Positions 47,191 to 58,800 of a DNA stretch of 64,000 nt are shown here, in pieces (positions within the stretch are counted from its first letter, which is position 1; every line of letters starts with the position of its first letter). The position numbers were made by a program, and so were the translations under genes. Location of the stretch: positions 2,161,205 to 2,225,204 of the forward strand of contig KZ627161.1 in the NCBI GenBank assembly GCA_002917775.1. Direction: 5' to 3'. The notes below the pieces were generated by a model, which was not told the origin of the DNA, did not search any database, and saw only the letters and a list, made by a program, of their open reading frames with translations. Origin of the DNA: Glaciozyma antarctica PI12 (taxonomy: Eukaryota; Basidiomycota; Microbotryomycetes; Kriegeriales; Camptobasidiaceae).

Positions 47191-48098
47191 TCACTTCGTC
47201 CCGTTCGTCTCGTTCGCCTTGGAGAAGTACTCGCGAGCGCCCTTGGGATCCGCCTTGATCGTCGCGCTCTTGCTGGCGTCCTCGGGGTCCCAGTTGGCAG
47301 GGCACACCTCTCCGTGCTCGTCCGTCTGCGTCCAATCAGTTAGTACGCGAAAGAGAGGGGAGAGGCGCGAGGGAGAGAGGGAGGCGGAAGGGGCCGCGGG
47401 AAGGAGGAGGACGTACGAACTGGAACGCCTTGATGAGGCGGAGAGTCTCGTCGACCGAGCGGCCAACAGAGAGGTCGTTGATCGTAATCTGGCGGAGAGT
47501 TCCCTTGGGGTCGATAATGAACAGTCCCCTGAGCGCGACTCCCTCATCCTGCACAACCAGCACACCCATCAGCTCCCCCTCCCGCCGACTCCCGCACGCA
47601 CCAACGCACCTCGAGAAGCACGCCGTAATCGCGTGCAATCTTCATACTCTTGTCCGCCACGAGCTTGATCTTGAGGTCGGGTCCAAGCCCCCCCTCGTCG
47701 CGCTTCGTGTTGGCCCAGGCGAGATGCGAGTACTCGGAGTCGGTAGAGATGGCGAAGAGCTCAGTGTTGAGAGCGGCAAAGGCGGGGAGCTGAGCGTTGA
47801 AGGCGAGGATCTCGGTCTGCGCGTTGGGGGGTGGGAGGTGAGCTAAATACATCCGAGTGGCAAGAAGCAAGGCAGAACGACGTACGGGGCAGACGAAGGT
47901 GAAGTCGGCTGGGTAGAAGAAGAGGACAACCCACTTGCCCTTGTACTGCTCCAGCGTGATCGTCTCGAAGAAGCCGTCGACGACGACGGTTGCCTGCGCG
48001 AGGGAGAGGTTGAGTTCCAACGGCTTCCTCAGAAGTGGCTGGCGCGAATGGCGTACCTGGAAGCCTGGTGCAGGGCGCTGAACGAGGGCCTTGGACAT
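47191..48098 (-). CDS. TSA1: 2-Cys peroxiredoxin (thioredoxin peroxidase)
   Basis: TSA1-type peroxiredoxins reduce peroxides in the cytosol using thioredoxin and act as chaperones on over-oxidation. The product begins [14 protein letters not shown]. The peroxidatic Cys is in [14 protein letters not shown]. The family block [19 protein letters not shown] follows, then [20 protein letters not shown]. The resolving Cys is in [20 protein letters not shown]. The C-terminus [15 protein letters not shown] covers the resolving arm typical of the sensitive, over-oxidisable type, with GGLG present. Four short introns interrupt it. The length of about 200 residues is normal. Confidence 0.95.
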
Positions 48099-48920
48099 GC
48101 TTGCTGAGGTCGACGTGCTGAGAGTGACTTGGAGGAGTCAGAGAGACGAAGCCCGAGCCGCGACGGAAGAGGCCTGCAGTGCTGCTGCGGGCTTCGCTCG
48201 CTCCCTCGCGCTTGACTCGAGCGAGGTTGCCAGCTTTACTGATCCCTGGATATACCAGTACTACTCAAAAATCTACTAGAGGCCTGCACGCCTGGGATTC
48301 ATCGCGACGACAACGGCAGCCAGCTCTTCTGCTGCATCAGGCTTGAGAGCGAGCCTTCGCTCCTACGGCGCGTTCTTTGTGCAATAGTCCCTGATCGCCG
48401 AAAGCAGTGATCCAAGGCTTCACATTCAGGCAAGAGGAAGAACAGGAAGAAAGAGACGTGTGTACGCGATCTCAGCGAGGATCCCACCACCGTCCTGCTC
48501 GGCTCCTCGAGTAGCAGTACTCTCCGTGCCGAGTGTACCAGCAGCAGCATCTCACGCTCGGTAGACAAGCAGAATATTTTGGAGGTACTCGCACAACGGA
48601 GCAGGAGCAGGAGCAGGAGAGGACATTGAGTCTGCTTCGCAAAGTCGAGCGAGCTCGCCGGTGAGGGAGTTCGAGAACGACGAACGTTTGCTGCCGTAGA
48701 AGCCTTAAGAAGTCACAGTGATGGCGCGAAGAAGACTGTAGACGACTTTTGAGAGGCTTTGGACACCAGCACGAAAGCAGGAGTCGCCGAAGAATTGCTC
48801 GAGGTACGTACGCTGGCTTGGCCTGGTTCAGCTCCCCAGCTAATCCGCCCGCAACAGGTCCCTCCACGAACCGCTCCACTAGCCTACATCTCTTGCCTCT
48901 GCACCTCTCCTCTCGACCTC
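48099..48920. other. Divergent region between TSA1 and the mini F-box gene
   Basis: About 820 bp. Near 48240-48280 an AT-rich patch upstream of TSA1 may be its core promoter. The last 100 bases match the upstream DNA of the F-box gene at 18563. No other gene is supported. Confidence 0.55.
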
Positions 48921-49289
48921 ATGACCGCCATCCTCTCGCTCCCCAACGAGATCATCACCTACATTCTCGAGCTGGGATTCGAATCGCTTTTCTATTCCCC
49001 TATGGATCCGAACTCAAGGCGACGCTCGTACTTGTTCGGACGCAACTCGGCACTCGTCTGTCGCGCGTTCAAAGGACTTGCTCAGGCTACGCTGTGGAGC
49101 TACTTCGAGCTGGTGGATAAGAGGAAGGCGTTCTCTTTCGTTCGCGCCCAGAGCTCGCTGGGGTTAGCATCGAGGACGCTCGTGCTGCATCTCCAGAGAA
49201 AGTGGCGAATTTTTATGGAGCTTCGAGGGGCACTGGAGCTTGTCGCTGAGTGCGATAAGCGAGGGATTACGCTGGTCAGGGATCTTTGA
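48921..49289 (+). CDS. Mini F-box protein, internally deleted relative of the gene at 18563
   Basis: The frame encodes 122 residues without introns. The N-terminal F-box (MTAILSLPNEIITYILELGF, then GRNSALVCRAFKGLAQATLW) and following segment (FVRAQSSLGLASRTLVLHL) align with the gene at 18563. The sequence then jumps straight to the family tail (ELRGALELVAECDKRGITLV, RDL). The leucine-rich middle of roughly 230 residues is missing, but the frame stays open. Upstream and downstream flanks are also similar to those of the 18563 gene. It could be a relic, or a small expressed protein with F-box and tail only. No RNA evidence is available here. Confidence 0.6.
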   Translation: MTAILSLPNEIITYILELGFESLFYSPMDPNSRRRSYLFGRNSALVCRAFKGLAQATLWSYFELVDKRKAFSFVRAQSSLGLASRTLVLHLQRKWRIFMELRGALELVAECDKRGITLVRDL

Positions 49290-49956
49290 GGGTGCGCGCT
49301 CTCTCGCTTTTCGCGTGCGAGGTGGATGCTGACTAGGCACATTCTGAAGGATAGAGAAGGGCATCGGATGGACTTGACGGAGCTTGGGACGAGGGTAGCT
49401 TTGCGAATGGGAATGTAGCGACGACTTTGATTGGGAACGAAACTCTGCTGGTTCGCTGTCCTCGCTCTCGCTCCTGCACTTCAGATCGCTCGCTCAGCTG
49501 CAGCTAGTGGACGACTGTTGCCACTGGATACGAGACGCTTTCTTCGAACAAGCCAACGGCCTCTGCGCTCGAGATTACACTCGCCCATCTCGCTCGTGAG
49601 CTATCCTGCGGCTCCAAAACAGTGCCCTGCTCAGCGGCATCTTACACCGTTGAAAGAAGACTTCAGATTGGCGATTCAGCTGAGAGAGCAAGGAGAAGGC
49701 CGAACGGGAGAGCGAGACGAAGTTGGCCGCCTCAGAAGCGACGATGCGGAGAGGGGATGAGAGATGAGGCCGTTCTCGTCAATAGCACAGCAAACCGCAA
49801 GCAGAGCCCCCCGAGGACGCCTGGAGAGCGAACAGAGAAGCTCAAGCACAAGCTCATCAATTCCCGGAGTCCGGATCCAGCTTCGGCAACCTATCTGTAA
49901 CCTCAGATTCTCGTCAGCCTCCCGCTCCCTTCGCACAGCACCCGCCATAACTCACC
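49290..49956. other. Convergent intergenic region between two F-box genes
   Basis: About 670 bp. The first 40 bases resemble the 3' flank of the F-box gene at 18563-19639, including GAGGGTGCG directly after the stop. No further feature is recognised. Confidence 0.5.
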
Positions 49957-51186
49957 TCACTCCACAAATCGTACGACCAACTCGACGTCCCCCTCCTCGC
50001 AGATCCTCCACAGCTTCACCGCTCGCTGCCTCCGAAGACTCCCTCGCACTCGACCCATCTTCCCCCTCCCTCGCGGCTCAACAACCAGCACCTTCAGCGC
50101 CTCAAACGGCATGGATTTCCGATAATCTCCACCTCCAGCTTTCGCAGCCTCAAGCTCCCGGCCCAGATCTGGTTGCCGAGCTCGTGGAGTTCTTCTTCTG
50201 TACGTCGAAATGTCTCCTTGCACGCGGTGATTTGTACGATGCAGATTGGAGGAATGATGGGGAGGGCTTTGAGGTTGGATGAGAGTGAGGAGAGAGGGCT
50301 TCCGAATTGGGGGAGGTGGTGGCAGTGCTCGAGGAAGGGGTGGAAGAGGCGTGATTGCTCGGCGTCGCTTGTGATTGTGAGAGAGTGGAGATTTAATGCG
50401 AGGAGAAGGAGGTGAGGGGCGAGGTTGTTGGAGATGGAGATCTCGTACTGGGGCGTGAGAGGTGAGACGACGAAGAGATGGAGCGAGGTGAGAGTCGGCT
50501 GGAGGACGGCGGAGAGGAAAGTGGTGGGGAGAGAGAAGCTGTAGTGGAGGGTAAGGTGGTGTAGTTGAAAGGTGGGTCGGTGGCGAGGTCGGAGAGGAAG
50601 TTCGGGAGCGAATTTTATAGAGGTGGAGGAGACGAGGAGGAGCGAGGTGAGACCTGTGTTCCGTGTCGCCAGTCAGCATCGTCCGAGACTCATGAGAGAG
50701 TAACCTCCCACCAGATAGATTCGAAGCAAACAGCTCTGAAGCTTCGATAACCGTGTGTTCGAGCAGGAGCTCGTGGAGCCCCCTGCTCGCCTTGAGGACC
50801 GCAGCTGCTGTAAGACCCCTCACACTCCGCAAAAGCGCCAGCTTTCTCGTCACCAATTTCTTCCTTTTTATCCAGGCCAGAAATCCTTCCGCAGCTCTCT
50901 TCGAGGATAGCTCCACCTCTCGCGCCAGCAGGGACTGCGAAGGGAAGCGCCAAGCTCGACAGACGAGCGCCGTCGATCTCAGAAAGCCGTAGCGCTCACG
51001 GACCGCCGCGGATTGCATTCGAGTCGTTTTTGACAGCTCAGAGAGGCTGAGAGGTGCGGCGCCGAGATCGAGGATGTGGGCGATAAGCTCGGGCGGTAGC
51101 GATGAGATTGAGGTCGGCGAGGGGCGTTTCCCGCGTAAGAAGGGCGAGAGTGGGAAACGAATTGGCAGCCTCGTTACTACGAGCAA
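49957..51186 (-). CDS. F-box/LRR-like protein, third member of a local family
   Basis: The F-box reads SISSLPPELIAHILDLGAAP, then YGFLRSTALVCRAWRFPSQS. The next part (LVTRKLALLRSVRGLTAAAV) ends at an intron (about 50653-50705 on the plus strand). The leucine-rich part then reads FQLHHLTLHYSFSLPTTFLS and LQPTLTSLHLFVV, ending near HPFLEHCHHL. The terminal exon reads FEALKVLVVEPRG and RAVKLWRICEEGDVELVVRF, which aligns with the tails of the genes at 18563 and 48921. At least one more intron must lie between about 50100 and 50250 but was not resolved. No ATG precedes the F-box in this frame, so a short first exon lies upstream of 51186 or the 5' end is damaged. Confidence 0.6.
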   Translation of the reverse strand: MLVVTRLPIRFPLSPFLRGKRPSPTSISSLPPELIAHILDLGAAPLSLSELSKTTRMQSAAVRERYGFLRSTALVCRAWRFPSQSLLAREVELSSKRAAEGFLAWIKRKKLVTRKLALLRSVRGLTAAAVLKASRGLHELLLEHTVIEASELFASNLSGGRLLSHESRTMLTGDTEHRSHLAPPRLLHLYKIRSRTSSPTSPPTHLSTTPPYPPLQLLSPHHFPLRRPPADSHLAPSLRRLTSHAPVRDLHLQQPRPSPPSPRIKSPLSHNHKRRRAITPLPPLPRALPPPPPIRKPSLLTLIQPQSPPHHSSNLHRTNHRVQGDISTYRRRTPRARQPDLGRELEAAKAGGGDYRKSMPFEALKVLVVEPRGRGKMGRVRGSLRRQRAVKLWRICEEGDVELVVRFVE

Positions 51187-52215
51187 GTAATCAGCGTGGC
51201 TCTTGTGTCCTTAGGCCGTTTGATTGCTGCGAAACGTCCTCCTCGCACTCGACGCTCAGACTCCGAGATGCCACGTCCATCGAGCTGGGGACTTGAAACT
51301 TGCTGAGGACTTGAATAGACGTACCAGATATTCTAAGGCAACCGGGCATCGCACGTAGAACGCGTGCGAGGACGAGGTCGAGGGGATCTGGAGGATCTCG
51401 CCGAGCGAGGTTTCGCGTGGGGCTTCGTGAGAGCTGCGGGATCGGTGGTCGCGAAGAAGGCGCTCACGGAAAGGATCTGCACGTATTCACGGGGTCAGTA
51501 GAGCTTCCTGTACGCCTGCTTGAGCTCCTCCCACAGTCGGCGCGCGGGACACTGGCAGGCCCGGACGAGAAGGGAACGACGAAGGAGTGACTCACCTGAG
51601 CTGTGGGTGTACCTCGCAAAGCTGAGCAGCTTCTGGCTATATCGCACGGCTGATCTGTGCCAAAAGCAGCGGGAGCAGTGAATCGTCGGAGGGAGAGAGC
51701 GAACTGGGCGACCTCGGATTGACTTGGGCCTCCCCTGACCTCCTCAGGCTCAGCCTCACTCTCTCCGCCCGCACCTCGACGTTCTCAAGGTACCGTAGGA
51801 GGCTCTTCAGCTTCTGAGGCCTACCAGCAGACCTTTCGGACGACCGGCGACAACCCCGCTTCCCCGCCACCTATCTCCAACCGCGCCGCCAGATCCGACC
51901 TCGTCCGCCCTTCTCATCGCAGCTTGAACTGGCTCTTGGATAGCACCAGAGAAGGTACGCAGAGGTACTGCGCCAGTTTTTGCTCCTGGCGGGAGCTGGG
52001 ATGAGGCGGGAGGTGCGGGGCAGCTGATGCGCCGTCAGTGAGCTGGGGGAACCGAGTCCTCTGCTCTTCCTCGCGCCGAGGCCTCCATCCTTATCGGGGA
52101 GGATAACTGGGCTCGGGGCTATGGAAAGACGAAGCACCACAGCAACGCCCATCACCCCCCACAGCAAGACGCATTCCGCTGACTCTCAGCTCCTGCAGCT
52201 CCAACGTCGCCCGCC
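51187..52215. other. Divergent intergenic region between two F-box genes
   Basis: About 1 kb. It should hold the missing first exon of the minus-strand F-box gene, if one exists, and the promoter of the gene at 52216. No other coding signal was recognised. Confidence 0.45.
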
Positions 52216-54148
52216 ATGTCAACGTCGACGTCCAAAGCAGCCCCTACGACGCCCGTGCAAGTCTCAACTTCCTCTCGCCGTCGAACGCCGCCCTTGGGAC
52301 GCAACCTCTCCAAGCGCACGCCGCCTCGTCATCCAAAGAGCATCCTCGCCTCCTCTCCGCCATCCTACTCTTTCCCATCCTCGTCTCCTTCTTCGACGCC
52401 CACCAGCAACTCTTTAATCGTCAAGCTCGATTTTGGACCGCCGAGAGTCAAGGATGCGTTCGAAATGGGGGACATGGCGCGAGCGATTGAGGAGGTGTTG
52501 CTGGGGAGTTCGAAGGCGCAGCAGGCGAGCAAGGGACACGGCGAAGTCAAGATGCGCGCGAAGGGGAAGCGTAAGGCGGGATCTGACGAGGTGATTAGGC
52601 CGCCGAGAGTTAGGACGGAGATTCAGGTGCGTCGCGACGCGAACTTCGAGCGAGGGGGTGGAGCTGACGGCTTGGTGATGTTGCAGGACCTTCCTGATGA
52701 GCTTCTTCTCAAGATCTTTAGCAGCCGTGAGTGTTTCTGTGGGGAGGCGATGGCGGCGCAGCTGACGTGAGGCTCCTCGCCAGTGCACGGTCAACACGGC
52801 TTTCGCGCGACCCAGACTGCAAACGGACCAGAATGGTACAACCCGCCACTCCGAGTGGCTCTCGTATGCCGGCGCTGGCTTCCCGTGAGTGCACTCTGCC
52901 CTCGCGACGAGTTCATCGAAGCTGACGACCGACCCCCCCGCAGCTCACGCGGCAACTCTTCTACCGCACCATCTCGATCCACCACACGGGACGCATTCCG
53001 TCGCTCTACAAGACGCTCTCGAACTCGACCTTCGCCTCTCTCGTGCGCCGAATCTCGATCAAGCTACCGGCGCCCGTCGTCGACTCGCTCGACGAGATCC
53101 GCTCCCCCATTCGGACGCGGGAAGCGGACGACTCGGGGATCAACGCCAGCCTCTCTCTCTCATCAAAAGAGATGCTTCGCGCAATCCTCCAATCCTGCCC
53201 TCACCTCCTCCGAGTCGACATCTCCGGCGTCGCCCCTTCCTCCCTCCTCCCTCCCTCCCACGCCCGCCTCGCAGCCTCCCTCTCCCACCTCCATCAACTC
53301 CGATTCCAAACCGTTTCCTCTCTCTTCCTCTCCTCAAGCGCCGGCGGGAACCCCCTCAGCTCAATCGAGGTTCGCGCGGCGTTATTATGCCTCAACGGGC
53401 TACGCCACCTCGGGATAACGGGATACGTCCATTCATCCACTCCTCTCTCCCTCTCCTTCCCCACCCGTACCCCCGCTGGACTCCTCGCTAGACCCCTCCC
53501 TACCCGCGCCAGGACCCTCCGACTCCTATCCCTCCACATCGTCGATTCCTCTTTCGACGAAACCGATCTCGCAGCTCTCATCTCCCATATCTCACCGGGG
53601 TCATTGGAAGAACTCAGCATCGAAGAAATTCACTCCCCGGCAACGGGGTTCGCACCGACTCTCGCCGCTCTCCCCTCCCTCGCACCGCAGTTGGGGTCAC
53701 TCAAGATCCTCCGAGTGGCGCTGTACAACTACCCTTCCCTCCCCTCCTCCCTCCCCGATACCTCACGAACGATCGACCAGCTCCTCCCGTCGTTGAAGGG
53801 ACTCGAGACGCTCGATATCGGCGGGAACGTCTGTAGCGAGGGAGTGTTGGGAGCGATGCCGGCGGGCGTGAGGGTGTTGAGGCTGCGGGGGACGCCGGCG
53901 TTATCAGCGGGGGTCGTCAAGAAGTTTTTGATCAAGGTGGCGGCGCAGAATTTCAGTTTCGGAGGAGGAGGGGGGATGAGGAAACGAGGAGGGGATGAGG
54001 AAACATTCCGCAAGAGTGGGAAGAGTGTAAGAGGTTGCAGAGGTTGGAAGTGTTTGGAGGGGCGACGAGTGGGTGGGGAGAGAGTAGGATCGTTTGGGAG
54101 GTCCAGAGGTGTTGTTGGGAGGCTGGGGTGGTTTGGAGGGGGTGGTAG
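52216..54148 (+). CDS. F-box/LRR-like protein with long basic N-terminus
   Basis: The N-terminal 140 residues are Ser/Thr/Pro-rich and basic (SSRRRTPPLGRNLSKRTPPR). The F-box follows an intron (DLPDELLLKIFSSLHGQHGF, then PPLRVALVCRRWLPLTRQLF). Leucine-rich segments include CPHLLRVDISGVAPSSLL, LSHLHQLRFQTVSSLFLSSS, LNGLRHLGITGYV, LRLLSLHIVDSSFDE, GSLEELSIEEIHSP, LKGLETLDIGGNVCS and GVRVLRLRGTPALSAG. A final 59-nt intron (53956-54014, AAG acceptor) gives the tail FKWEECKRLQRLEVFGGATS and the stop at 54148. Without it the frame runs through Gly/Arg-rich low-complexity sequence to 54251. It probably acts as an SCF receptor and is the most intact LRR-type F-box gene of the window. Confidence 0.75.
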
Positions 54149-55822
54149 AGGGGGGAGAGGGAGGGGTTGGGATTGGGGGAGAGTCGCGTTATTGTTTTTA
54201 CACCGTTTCTTGCATTGTCATTCTTGGGTTCGTTCAGCTTTGAGGGTGTGAGGTGGGAGGCGAGCTTGCGGGGCGTGGAGGTGAGTTGCGGTGCGAGGGG
54301 AGGAAAGAGTCGCGATGATGATGATGAAGAACCTTCGCAAGGGAATGAAAGGGTGGAGTACGAGCAGGGCATTTGCGATCTACGTAGCCCTTCTGCGTTG
54401 CTGTGTCCCCAGGTCGATCAAACGAGGAGCGAGCGAGCCTGCGAAGCTGGTTTCTGAGGACGGTGGGATCGTGGAGCAAAGAAGATAGTTATTGCACGAA
54501 AAGCCCACTTCTGCTGTCACGGAGAGAGTGCGGGCTTCGAAAGACCTGGAGGAACGAAGTCGGGAGCAGGGGAGGAGATGTGATCGGCGTGCTACCATTG
54601 GTCAGAGAGAAGTATCGTCGTCGACACTCCTCGCTTGTCGATGCCTCCTCTGCCGCTTTATGGAGATGACAGCAGTAGAGATACTCGAGCAGCGAGCGTA
54701 CTTTGATCCTCAGCAGCGCTTACCGCTCGCTGCTCGCTTTAGATTTCGCTCGTCCCCGCTCTTGCGACGCCATTCCTCAAGCGAGTTTCTCCCTGGCGAG
54801 TCTCTCGACTGAAGATCGCATTTCTTTCTTCCTCCACGCAGAGGATGGACCAGCAGAGCATCCCCGACATCGCGAAGAACGACATTCCGAGCACTTTGCG
54901 GGGTAAATAGCCGCGGTATCGCGAATTAGACAGTCTCGCATGTGATCCTCCTCAACAGGGCGAGAGAGGGACGACAGCAGAGAATGAGAACTCGTTCGGA
55001 TCGTCTGAAGGTAGAAGGTTGGCCGGCCAGCAGGGCGCCCCTTCAAACGCGCTCGTCCCGCTTCGAAGGAAGGAGCAGAGATTGATTGCCGATAGTGCGC
55101 CGTGGGGAACGAGGAGGAGCGAGGAACGAGCTGGGGGAAGGCCTGGCAGCGAGGACTAGTCTGGAAGTTTCTATCGTAGCAGTCTTACGAAGCATAGAGG
55201 CAGGAGCAGTTGTAGATCAGAAGGAGGTAGATCGGAGGAGTCAGAGCCAGTCAGGAATCACTCGAATCAGCGGCCGGGCCAAAGTTAAGAGTCGGTGCGG
55301 TTAGTTCCTTCCACAACGCTCTTGCACATCGAGCGACTTCAGCAGCAGAACACAGCAGCCGTACTCACTTACTCAGCCCAACCAGTCAAGCAAAAGCTCG
55401 CGGCACTCGCGCCCTCAGTCCCCCTCGTCGTCGCCGTCGCCGCCGTCCCCACTCCCTCCCCCGCTCTCAGAAAAACCTTCACGCTCCTCGTCGGGTCAAG
55501 CCTTCAAGCCAACGAAGCGTACAACCAGGTGAGTACCGCCTGGAGAGCAGGCGTGGCGCAGCTGTGGCGAGTAGGAGCTGACTCGACCCACGTTCCCTCC
55601 CCTTATCTCCCCTTGTCCACCCTTCCCCCGCACTCGCCACTTCCCGCTCCCCGCTCTGCGCTCTTCCTTCAGATCATTATCAACCACAAGGTGCGTATCT
55701 CAGCTTGCAGCGCGTGTACCGCTGTTGTTGGAGGGACCAGAGCTAATCCCGGCGACTCCCTTCCTCCCTCCCTCCTCTTCACCCGATCGATCCCTACTCT
55801 CTCCCAGCCTCGCTCCAGTCGA
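54149..55822. other. Intergenic region and leader of the glutamate synthase gene
   Basis: About 1.7 kb. No gene is supported in the first kilobase. Two probable leader introns precede GLT1: 55529-55672 and 55691-55807, leaving an 18-nt leader exon between them. The frame upstream of the GLT1 ATG is open but without a convincing start. Confidence 0.5.
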
Positions 55823-58800
55823 ATGGCCCCATCCCTTACGCCCACTCCCATCAACCACAACAAAGCAGTTTCGTTCGACGATGAATCCCGCCGTCATCAG
55901 CATGGAGGCGTAATCGACCCTCCCCTCGACGGCGACGACCGTCTTCCTCACGCTCCCTCGGTCCTCCGTGATGAGGCGTTCCTTGGACTCGTGAGTCTCT
56001 TTCTCTGAAGGACGAGGGGACGAGTGGGAGCGCTCTCGAGCTAACCGACTCCTCGACAGCCCGCCGCGCAGGGACTTTACGACCCGGAGAACGAGAAGGA
56101 TTCTTGCGGTGTCGGATTCGTATGCCAGTGCGTTCCTCCTTGAGATCCTTTGAAATCATGAAGCTGATCAGGACACCACAGCATCAAGGGTCAGCCCTCT
56201 CACAAGATCGTTTCGGACGCGCGCAACCTCCTTTGCAACGCAAGTTCTGTTCTCCCTGAGTTATGCGCCCCAGCTAACGCTTCGCTCTACAGATGGTAAA
56301 TCCGTTTCGAGTAACGCTGCGATGAGGCGACGAAGCTAACCTTGGCCGATCCGCAGACGCATCGAGGAGCTACCGGAGCCGACTCTCGTGGGTCCCTCCC
56401 ATCCCCGCCTTTTCTAATCGAGATAGCTAATCTCAACCACCCAGGCGACGGAGATGGAGCAGGAGTCATGGTCGGTATCCCCCACGCCTTCTTCGTTCGC
56501 GAGTCGGAGCGCGAGCTGGACGTCAAGCTTCCCAGCGAGGGCGAGTACGCCGTCGGAAACGTCTTCTTCAAAAAGGGCAACGCCGACCTCCTCGTCTCGC
56601 ACAAGGCGACCTTCGAGCAGATCGCCGAGTCGCTCAACCTTCGCGTTCTCGGATGGCGCGAGGTCCCTACGGACGGCTCGATCCTCGGTCCTGCCGCCCT
56701 CTCCCGCGAGCCTCACATCCTCCAGCCCGTCGTCGTTCTCGCCACCTCGTACGGACATGGCAAGGTCCCCGACCCCGACGCCACTTTCGACGAAAAGTAC
56801 TTTGAGCGCCAGCTTTACGTCCTCCGCAAGCACGCCACCCACACCCTCCTCCTCTCGAGCGGATTCTACATCTGTTCGCTCTCCAACAAGAACATCGTCT
56901 ACAAGGGACAGCTCTCGCCCATTCAGGTCTACAACTACTACCACGACCTGTGCGTTCCTCCATTCTGAAGCTTTTCTCTCCCGAGCTGACCTTTGGACTC
57001 ATCGCCCGCAGCAACCACGTCCTCTTCGCCTCCCACTTCTGCCTCGTCCACTCGCGCTTCTCGACCAACACGTTCCCCTCGTGGGATCGCGCTCAGCCGA
57101 TGCGATGGGCCGCGCACAACGGCGAGATCAACACCGTTCGCGGCAACAAGAACTGGATGCGTGCGCGCGAGGGCAACCTCCAGTCGTCTCGCTTCGCCGA
57201 CGAGCTCGACCTCCTCTACCCGATCATCGAGACAGGCGGATCCGACTCGGCCGCGTTCGATAACGTCCTCGAGCTCCTCACCGTCAACTCGGTCGTCACC
57301 CTCCCCGAGGCCGTCATGATGCTCATCCCCGAGGCGTGGCAGAACAACACGGCGATGGAGAAGGAGAAGGTCGCGTTCTACCAATGGGCTGCATGCCTCA
57401 TGGAGCCGTGGGACGGTCCCGCCCTCTTCGCCTTCTCCGACGGAAGGTTCTGCGGAGCCAACCTCGATCGAAACGGTCTTCGCCCCTGCCGCTGGATCAC
57501 CACGACGGACGACATCATGATCTGCGCCTCCGAGGTAGGCACGATCTACGTCGAGCCTGAGAAGGTGACGCGCAAGGGTCGTCTTCAGCCGGGCAAGATG
57601 CTTCTCGTCGATACGCTCGAAGGAAGGATCGTCGACGACAAGGAGCTCAAGATGAAGGCCGCTAGCAAGCAGCCATTCGCCAATTGGCTCGAGAGCCAGA
57701 TGCTTCGCCTTCCCAACATTATCGCCAAGGAGCGCGCGAAGGGAGTTCGTCTCACCGTCGAGCTTGACGATACGACCGTTTCGACCGACCCCAAGCTCCT
57801 CGCGTTCGGGTACACGTTCGAGCAGCTTGATTTGCTCCTTAGGCCTCTCGTCAACGGTGCGTTCTTCGTCTTTCGCTTTCGCGGTCGGAGCGCGAGCTGA
57901 CGAGGTCGTTCGTTCGCAGATGGGAAGGAAGCTCTTGGATCGATGGTGCGCTTGCGAGATTGACCCCCCTCGCGCGTTCGCCAGCTAACTTTGGATTCGC
58001 ACGCAGGGCAACGACGCTCCTCTCGCCTGCATGGCCACCGCCCCTCGCGTCATTTACGACTACTTCCGCCAGCTCTTCGCCCAAGTCACCAACCCTCCCA
58101 TCGACCCCATTCGCGAGTCGATCGTCATGTCGCTCGAGTGCTACGTCGGAGCCGAAGGCAACCTCCTCGAGATGAACGCCACGCAGTGCCACCGACTCCT
58201 CCTCACCTCTCCCGTCCTCTCGATCGAGGAGGTCAACGCCCTCAAGCGCCTTCACGAGGTACATGCCGATTGGCCCGCTAGGATCATCGACATCACGTTC
58301 GACAAGAGCGAGGGCGTCGTCGGGTACCAGAACGCGCTCGACCGCGTTTGCGCCGAGACGAGCCAGGCGATCGCGGAGAACATCAGGGTCATCATTCTCT
58401 CCGATAGGAATGTTGGAGTCGACCGCGTCGCGCTCAGTGCCCTCGTCGCGACGGGAGGAGTTCATCATCATCTTATTCGCAACAAGCAGCGGTCCAAGGT
58501 CGCGCTTATCATCGAGACGGGCGAGGCGAGGGAGGTCCACCACATTTGCGTCCTGCTCGGGTACGGAGCCGACGGTATTTGCCCGTACCTCTGCATCGAG
58601 GCTATGCTCAAGGTGCGTTTCGTTTAGCTCGTCGTCGGAGAGCGAGCGCTGACTTTCGATGCAGCTCCGCCGCGAGGGTCTTCTCAAGGTCGACCTCACC
58701 GAGGACCAGGTCATCGGGAACTACAAGTACGCGACCGACGGAGGTATCCTCAAGGTCATGTCCAAAATGGGCATCTCGACGCTCCAGTCCTACAAGGGAG

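Noticed and set aside
53956-54251. Gly/Arg-rich C-terminal extension of the F-box protein at 52216
   Set aside because: A 59-nt intron with a normal length for this genome gives a much more natural leucine-rich tail ending at 54148.
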